From positions 1 to 10,003 of the forward strand of contig JAJRSX010000074.1 in assembly GCA_024278555.1 (NCBI GenBank): a stretch of DNA of 10,003 nucleotides. The letters run 5' to 3'. Source of the stretch: a bacterium. GTDB lineage: Bacteria > CG2-30-53-67 > CG2-30-70-394. The notes below the pieces were generated by a model. The model was not told the DNA's origin and ran no database searches. It worked only from the letters and a program-made list of their open reading frames with translations. The position numbers were made by a program, and so were the translations under genes. This document shows positions 5,245 through 10,003 of this stretch, one piece after another; positions within the stretch are counted from its first letter, which is position 1; the number at the start of each line of letters is the position of its first letter.

Positions 5245-5591
5245 CGCGGGGTGGGGGGTGGAGGGTGAGGGGATGGTTGGCCGCTGGCGCGGCCAGATAA
5301 TCCTCTCCTTGGGGCTGGCTTCCACTGGCACCCCATCAGCCCGGAGGGCTGTCCTCCCCCTTTCTACTTCCTACTTTCTTCCTTCCCTCCAGCGGACCGA
5401 CGAGGTCGCCGGCACCCGCGGTGCTCGGGAGAGAGCTTCACCCGTCGTTATTGTCCGGAGGCCGGCACGCGACCACCCGGAGCGGTCCGTGCAACGTGGG
5501 GGGTGTCGGGGGATGGGTCGACCCCTGGTGCAACTGCATAGGGATGTTCCAAGATGGCCCACATCTCACCGCACGTTCGAGAGGAGAGGCC
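5245..5591. other. Intergenic region murU to hemerythrin gene
   Basis: I see no gene in these 347 bp. A hairpin TGGCCGC-TGGC-GCGGCCA (5278-5295) lies 33 nt after murU but has no T-run, so at best it is a weak terminator. A second small hairpin, AGCCC-GGA-GGGCT, is at 5338-5350, followed by a pyrimidine tract with CTACTTCCTACTTTC (about 5362-5376). The last 60 bp carry a dyad (5552-5566) and the ribosome site of the hemerythrin gene. Confidence 0.6.
5552..5566. promoter_or_regulatory. Inverted repeat upstream of the hemerythrin gene
   Basis: AGATG-gccca-CATCT is a perfect 5-bp inverted repeat with a 5-bp spacer, 25 bp before the start codon. Hemerythrin-like genes are often controlled by NO- or oxygen-responsive factors, and the ATG-containing half sites loosely recall NsrR-type sites, but the match is partial and the operator role is inference. 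Confidence 0.3.
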
Positions 5592-6077
5592 ATGGATGCG
5601 AACACCGCGCTCGACTTCCTCTACCACACCCACACGGCGCTCCGGGCACAGCTCCCGGCGATCGCCACGGGGCTCCACCGGATGGCCGGCGGCGGACCGC
5701 CGGAGCGGGCGGTGGTGGCCCAGCTCATCGGCCACGTCATCGCCCTGCGCTCCGCCGTGGAGGACCACTTCCAGCAGGAGGAGCTCCACCTCTTCCCCCT
5801 CCTGGTGGAGCGGCTGCCGGAGATCGCCGGGCCGGTGAACGGCCTGCTCACCGAGCACGACGACATGCGCTACCTCATCAACACCCTGCTCGCGGCGCTC
5901 CAGCGCATCCCGGACGATCCGCAAGCGGTCGAGGAGGCGTCGACCTGCGCGAGCCGCTACCTGCGGCTCCTCGGAGACCACTCGGAGCTGGAAGAGCACA
6001 CCTTCTTTCGCTACGCCCAGGAGCACCTCGACTCGGCGCACCTCGCCGAGCTCGCCGCGACCCTCGGCGCGGAGTAG
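5592..6077 (+). CDS. Hemerythrin HHE-domain protein
   Basis: A 161-residue protein with a single hemerythrin cation-binding (four-helix HHE) domain and no signal peptide or membrane segment. Likely di-iron ligands are a His near residue 12-14, His59 and Glu63 ([13 protein letters not shown]), His89 (TEHDDMRYL), and His130 with Glu134 ([12 protein letters not shown]). Such stand-alone domains bind O2 or NO, or store iron for repair and sensing; which of these applies here is not shown by the sequence. The ATG at 5592 follows AGGAG at 5582-5586 (5-nt spacing); the upstream in-frame extension is not conserved-looking. It is convergent with ettA, with 45 bp between the ends. Confidence 0.9.
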   Translation: MDANTALDFLYHTHTALRAQLPAIATGLHRMAGGGPPERAVVAQLIGHVIALRSAVEDHFQQEELHLFPLLVERLPEIAGPVNGLLTEHDDMRYLINTLLAALQRIPDDPQAVEEASTCASRYLRLLGDHSELEEHTFFRYAQEHLDSAHLAELAATLGAE

Positions 6078-6122
6078 CGACACCCCCTCGCGCCGGGATC
6101 ACCGCACCGCCGGCGGCGTGTG

Positions 6123-7807
<1,685 letters not shown>

Positions 7808-7891
7808 GCGCGGGTACTCCGGGAGAAGAGGGGCAGATGCAGTGCGGCGGCGGATGATCGCACGGCGGCGGGGAGCAAGACACCACCGGGC

Positions 7892-7918
7892 GGGCTCACC
7901 ACGGGGGACACGGGGGGG
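7892..7918 (+). repeat. GGGCTCAC-led short-period module
   Basis: GGGCTCACC (7892-7900) is followed by ACGGGGGACACGGGGGGG, a degenerate CACGG-type tandem. The same lead octamer precedes short-period arrays on the minus strand at 180-173 and 3204-3197. Confidence 0.45.
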
Positions 7919-7923
7919 CCTTG

Positions 7924-7946
7924 GGGTCAGGCTTGCAAACTTGCAA
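7924..7946 (+). repeat. GGGTCAGG with CTTGCAA direct repeats
   Basis: GGGTCAGG (from 7924) runs into CTTGCAA (7932-7938), one A, and CTTGCAA again (7940-7946), in a locally A/T-richer patch (to about 7965). Similar GGGTCAGG/TTGCAA sequences are known to me near REP-associated transposase genes, so it may be a remnant of a mobile element end, but no transposase is present. Confidence 0.35.
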
Positions 7947-8030
7947 TATCACGCACAACGCTCTGAAAGCAGGCTCGCAAGAAGACCACGAAGGAGAGGG
8001 GCGGGAGCGGGGGTGGGCTGAACAGCTCAA

Positions 8031-8062
8031 CGCAAAGGCGCCAAGACGCCAGGGCGCAAAGG
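8031..8062 (+). repeat. Four-unit 8-nt array (CGCAAAGG type)
   Basis: Four abutting 8-nt units: CGCAAAGG, CGCCAAGA, CGCCAGGG, CGCAAAGG. The first and last units are identical. The related minus-strand array at 138-172 uses CGCGAAGA and CGCCAAGG units. Confidence 0.75.
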
Positions 8063-8136
8063 GGGGAATAATTGGGGGGGGAGGCGTCGCCGGCCGCAAA
8101 CCGGGGAACGGCGGGGGCCTGGAAGGCTATTTCAGC

Positions 8137-8165
8137 CACGGAATTCACGGAAGGGCACGGAAAGG
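8137..8165 (+). repeat. CACGGAA array, units of 9, 10 and 10 nt
   Basis: Units are CACGGAATT, CACGGAAGGG and CACGGAAAGG. The same 9/10/10 spacing recurs at 8415-8443 and, on the minus strand, at 275-247, so the unit lengths themselves are conserved. Confidence 0.75.
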
Positions 8166-8238
8166 GAGGGCTGCCGGGAGAGGGGAGTCACCGGTGGTGA
8201 ACACCGGGGGCCGGCAACGGCCTGGAAGGCGGGGCTCG

Positions 8239-8262
8239 CGCAGAGGCGCCGCGACGCAGAGA
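8239..8262 (+). repeat. Three-unit 8-nt array (CGCAGAGG type)
   Basis: Units CGCAGAGG, CGCCGCGA and CGCAGAGA abut exactly. It follows a GGGGCTCG lead (8231-8238) and corresponds in position to the CGCGAAGA array of copy L. Confidence 0.65.
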
Positions 8263-8274
8263 ACCGCTTATTGG

Positions 8275-8301
8275 ACAGGATGAACAGGATTTACAGGATG
8301 G
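8275..8301 (+). repeat. Three-unit 9-nt ACAGGAT array
   Basis: Three 9-nt units with an invariant ACAGGAT core: ACAGGATGA, ACAGGATTT, ACAGGATGG. A lone AGGATCAGCGGAAAC on the minus strand at the matching end of copy L (near 140-125) may be a decayed counterpart. Confidence 0.75.
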
Positions 8302-8414
8302 AGGGGGTGGAGCTTGACCACCGTAGTGGGAAACCAACGCAGGTAAGCAATAAATGACTCACATGGGTGCAAACCGAGGCATGGGGATGGGTGGCCGGGG
8401 AGGGAAAAATTGAC

Positions 8415-8443
8415 CACGGAATCCACGGAAGAGCGCGGAAAGG
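8415..8443 (+). repeat. Second CACGGAA array, units of 9, 10 and 10 nt
   Basis: Units CACGGAATC, CACGGAAGAG and CGCGGAAAGG follow TTGAC. It repeats the 8137-8165 array without the rest of the composite element, and lies 22 bp before the BIME-like element. Confidence 0.7.
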
Positions 8444-8465
8444 TCGCGCCGGGGAGGGGGGGGAG

Positions 8466-8550
8466 GTAGGAGCGGGTTGTACCCGCGATCCGGCGCCAAC
8501 GGCGCCGGCCGGCCCGAAGGGCCGGGGTCGGGGGCGCGGCCCCCTCCTAC
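8466..8550. repeat. BIME-like element, second complete copy
   Basis: GTAGGA (8466-8471) pairs with TCCTAC (8545-8550). Four hairpins lie between, all with 3-nt loops: GCGGGT-TGT-ACCCGC (8472-8486), CCGGCGCC-AAC-GGCGCCGG (8490-8508), CCGGCCC-GAA-GGGCCGG (8509-8525) and GGGGGC-GCG-GCCCCC (8530-8544). The first 23 nt are identical to 1054-1076. Hairpins 2 and 3 have different stem sequences from the first copy but retain full pairing. Confidence 0.82.
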
Positions 8551-8661
8551 CGGGGATCCGAAGGTGGGGGCGTCCTGCGCCGCCCCAACCCACCGCGTTC
8601 GCCCGCGGTGAGGTGTCACCCAAGCCCGCCTGTGTCCCCCGTGCCCTCCCGGAGGGGGCGC

Positions 8662-10003
8662 TCACGGCCGCTCGGGCCGCCTGATCTGGTGCTTCTTCAT
8701 CCGGTAGAGGAGGACGTGGCGGGGGACGCCGAGGGCGCGGGCCGCGGCGGACTGGTTCCAGTGGTGCTCCTCCAGGGCGTGGACCACCGCGTCGCGCTCC
8801 ACCCCCGCCAGGGTCGTCTCCACCCGTCCCCCGCCCGGGGCGAGGATCGTCTTGGGCAGGTCGTCGACGCCGATCCGCGCGCTGCCGGCGAGCAGGGCGA
8901 GGCGGCGGCAGAGGTTCTTCAGCTCGCGCACGTTGCCCGGCCAGCGGTACCCGCAAAGGCCCGCCATGGCGGCCTTCGAGAACGTGCGCGGTCGGAGCTT
9001 GACCTCGGCGGCGAACCGATCGGCGAAGTGGGTCGCCAGGAGCGGGATGTCCTCGGGTCGCTCGCGCAGCGGCGGCACGCGCAGCACCTCGAAGCTCAGG
9101 CGGTCGTAGAGGTCGGCGCGGAACGTCCCCTCCTCGATCCGCTTCTTCAGGTCGGAGTTCGTAGCGGCGATCACCCGGACGTCGACCCGGACCGGCTTCT
9201 GCCCGCCGACGCGCTCGAACTCCTGGTACTCGATCACCCGGAGGACCTTCTCCTGGAACTCGGCCGACATGTTGCCGATCTCGTCGAGGAGGAGCGTGCC
9301 TCCGTCGGCCAGCTCGAATCGGCCGAGGCGCCGCTGGTTGGCCCCGGTGAAGGCGCCCTTCTCGTGGCCGAACATCTCCGACTCGAGCAGCGTGCCACTG
9401 AAGGCGGCGCAGTTGACCTTGATAAACGGCTTGCCGCGGCGGTCGCCGGCGTAGTGGATCGCGGCGGCGACGAGCTCCTTGCCGCTCCCGCGCTCGCCCA
9501 GGATCAACACGGGGCGGGGGATCGAGGCGAGGCGGCCCGCGCGCTCCAGCACGTCCAGGAACGCCGGAGACTCGCCGATCGGGCGGTACTTGAGGTGCTG
9601 GATCTCCCGCACGAACGCCGCGGTGCGGCGGAGATCCGCGTTCTCCTTCTCGAGCCGCCGGCTCTTCCCCACCACCTCGACGAGCCGCTCGACCCGGTGC
9701 AGCGATGCGCCGAGGGTGTCCTCTATGTAGATGTCCTTCTCTAAGAAGTCCTCGGCGCCGATCTTGAGCGCGCGCACCGCCAGGTCGACGGTTCCCTTGC
9801 CGGTGAGGACGAGGAGCGGGAGCTCGGGGCGGATCTCGCGGGCCCGCCGCAGGAGCTCGAGGCCTTCCTCCGCGCCGCCGCCGAGGTCGAGGTCGAAGAT
9901 CGCGAGGGAGTAGCGCCGCTTCGCGTCCTCGAGCCGGGCGATGGCCGCCTCCGGGCGGTCTACGGCGTCGGTCTTGTAGCCGCGCCGCCGGAGGATGCGG
10001 GCG
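8662..10003 (-). CDS. NtrC-family sigma-54-dependent response regulator (5' end beyond window)
   Basis: A two-component response regulator and sigma-54 activator; 446 residues are visible and perhaps 15-20 N-terminal residues are missing past the window end. Receiver: phospho-acceptor Asp at 9892-9894 (AIFDLDLGGG), VLTGKGT, and the conserved Lys in FLEKD (9736-9738). AAA+ domain: Walker A GERGSGKE (9475-9498), sigma-54-contacting GAFTGA (9340-9357), Walker B TLLLDEIGN near 9271-9297. A Fis-type helix-turn-helix ends the protein (SAAARALGVPRHVLLYRMKK, about 8680-8740). Walker A has Arg and Ser where GESGTGKE is usual, a mild variant. With GAFTGA intact it should drive sigma-54 promoters once phosphorylated. 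The partner kinase and targets are not in the window. Confidence 0.95.
   Translation of the reverse strand, partial: ARILRRRGYKTDAVDRPEAAIARLEDAKRRYSLAIFDLDLGGGAEEGLELLRRAREIRPELPLLVLTGKGTVDLAVRALKIGAEDFLEKDIYIEDTLGASLHRVERLVEVVGKSRRLEKENADLRRTAAFVREIQHLKYRPIGESPAFLDVLERAGRLASIPRPVLILGERGSGKELVAAAIHYAGDRRGKPFIKVNCAAFSGTLLESEMFGHEKGAFTGANQRRLGRFELADGGTLLLDEIGNMSAEFQEKVLRVIEYQEFERVGGQKPVRVDVRVIAATNSDLKKRIEEGTFRADLYDRLSFEVLRVPPLRERPEDIPLLATHFADRFAAEVKLRPRTFSKAAMAGLCGYRWPGNVRELKNLCRRLALLAGSARIGVDDLPKTILAPGGGRVETTLAGVERDAVVHALEEHHWNQSAAARALGVPRHVLLYRMKKHQIRRPERP

Larger units (their letters stand above)
8074..8262 (+). repeat. Composite dispersed repeat, copy R (plus orientation)
   Basis: Homologous by eye to the reverse complement of 138-335, with the same order of parts: GGCGTCGCC lead, GGCCTGGAAGGC, CACGGAA array (8137-8165), GGTGGTGAA block, GGGGCTC lead, CGCAGAGG array (8239-8262). 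The two copies lie in inverted orientation about 7.7 kb apart and bracket the erpA-to-ettA gene block. Confidence 0.6.
7808..8661. other. Gene-free repeat-rich region between ettA and the sigma-54 regulator gene
   Basis: No coding sequence can be supported in these roughly 850 bp; apparent frames are low-complexity and overlap repeats. It holds the ettA 5' region, a GGGCTCAC module (7892-7918), an A/T-richer patch with CTTGCAA repeats (7924-7946), five short-period arrays (8031-8443) and a complete BIME-like element (8466-8550). It resembles the left end of the window in inverted orientation. The promoter for ettA should lie close to 7820-7900 on the minus strand, but I see no clear boxes. 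Confidence 0.7.

Noticed and set aside
5278-5295. Intrinsic terminator after murU
   Set aside because: The 7-bp hairpin is real but is followed by GATAATCC rather than a T-run, so it is only mentioned within the intergenic entry.
4417-5331. Minus-strand frame antisense to murU
   Set aside because: Ala/Gly/Val-rich shadow with no recognisable domain; murU is well supported on the plus strand.
8031-8443. Possible CRISPR array
   Set aside because: Unit lengths are 8-10 nt with no spacers of uniform length between repeats, and there are no cas genes.
8608-9744. Long plus-strand frame opposite the sigma-54 regulator
   Set aside because: Mirror image of a well-conserved AAA+ gene; no independent motifs.

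Overview
The window is chromosomal DNA of a high-GC bacterium. Protein content points to Pseudomonadota: an A-type Fe-S carrier (ErpA), a FabI enoyl reductase with E. coli-like numbering, an AmgK/MurU cell-wall recycling pair, EttA, and a sigma-54 response regulator. Both tRNAs carry an encoded CCA end. The class cannot be fixed from this sequence alone.

Layout, left to right. Positions 1-591 hold no gene, only stem-loops and short-period repeats, followed by erpA with a clear intrinsic terminator. Two REP/BIME-like hairpin elements (978-1134) lead into comF on the minus strand. comF is divergent from fabI, which is followed by a promoter and a tRNA-Gln(CUG)/tRNA-Glu(CUC) pair. Next come a small minus-strand c-type cytochrome and the plus-strand amgK-murU operon, whose start codons lie only 13 bp apart. 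A 347-bp gap precedes a hemerythrin-domain gene, which converges on ettA. ettA is broken by an apparent one-base deletion in a C/G run. Positions 7808-8661 are an 850-bp repeat-rich, gene-free stretch. The window ends inside a minus-strand NtrC-type regulator.

The genes are mostly housekeeping functions and do not form one pathway: Fe-S assembly (erpA), fatty-acid elongation (fabI), translation (tRNAs, ettA), muropeptide sugar recycling (amgK-murU), oxygen/NO/iron sensing or electron transfer (hemerythrin, cytochrome c), DNA uptake-type ComF, and sigma-54 control.

The unusual content is between the genes. (1) An approximately 81-85-bp element appears twice, with a GTAGGA/TCCTAC closing stem around four consecutive hairpins that all have 3-nt loops. 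The two inner hairpins differ in sequence between copies but keep their pairing. (2) A composite repeat of about 190 bp, built of short-period arrays (units of 8-10 nt), is present near both ends of the window in opposite orientation, with further partial modules elsewhere. No defence system, prophage, CRISPR array or intact transposase was seen.
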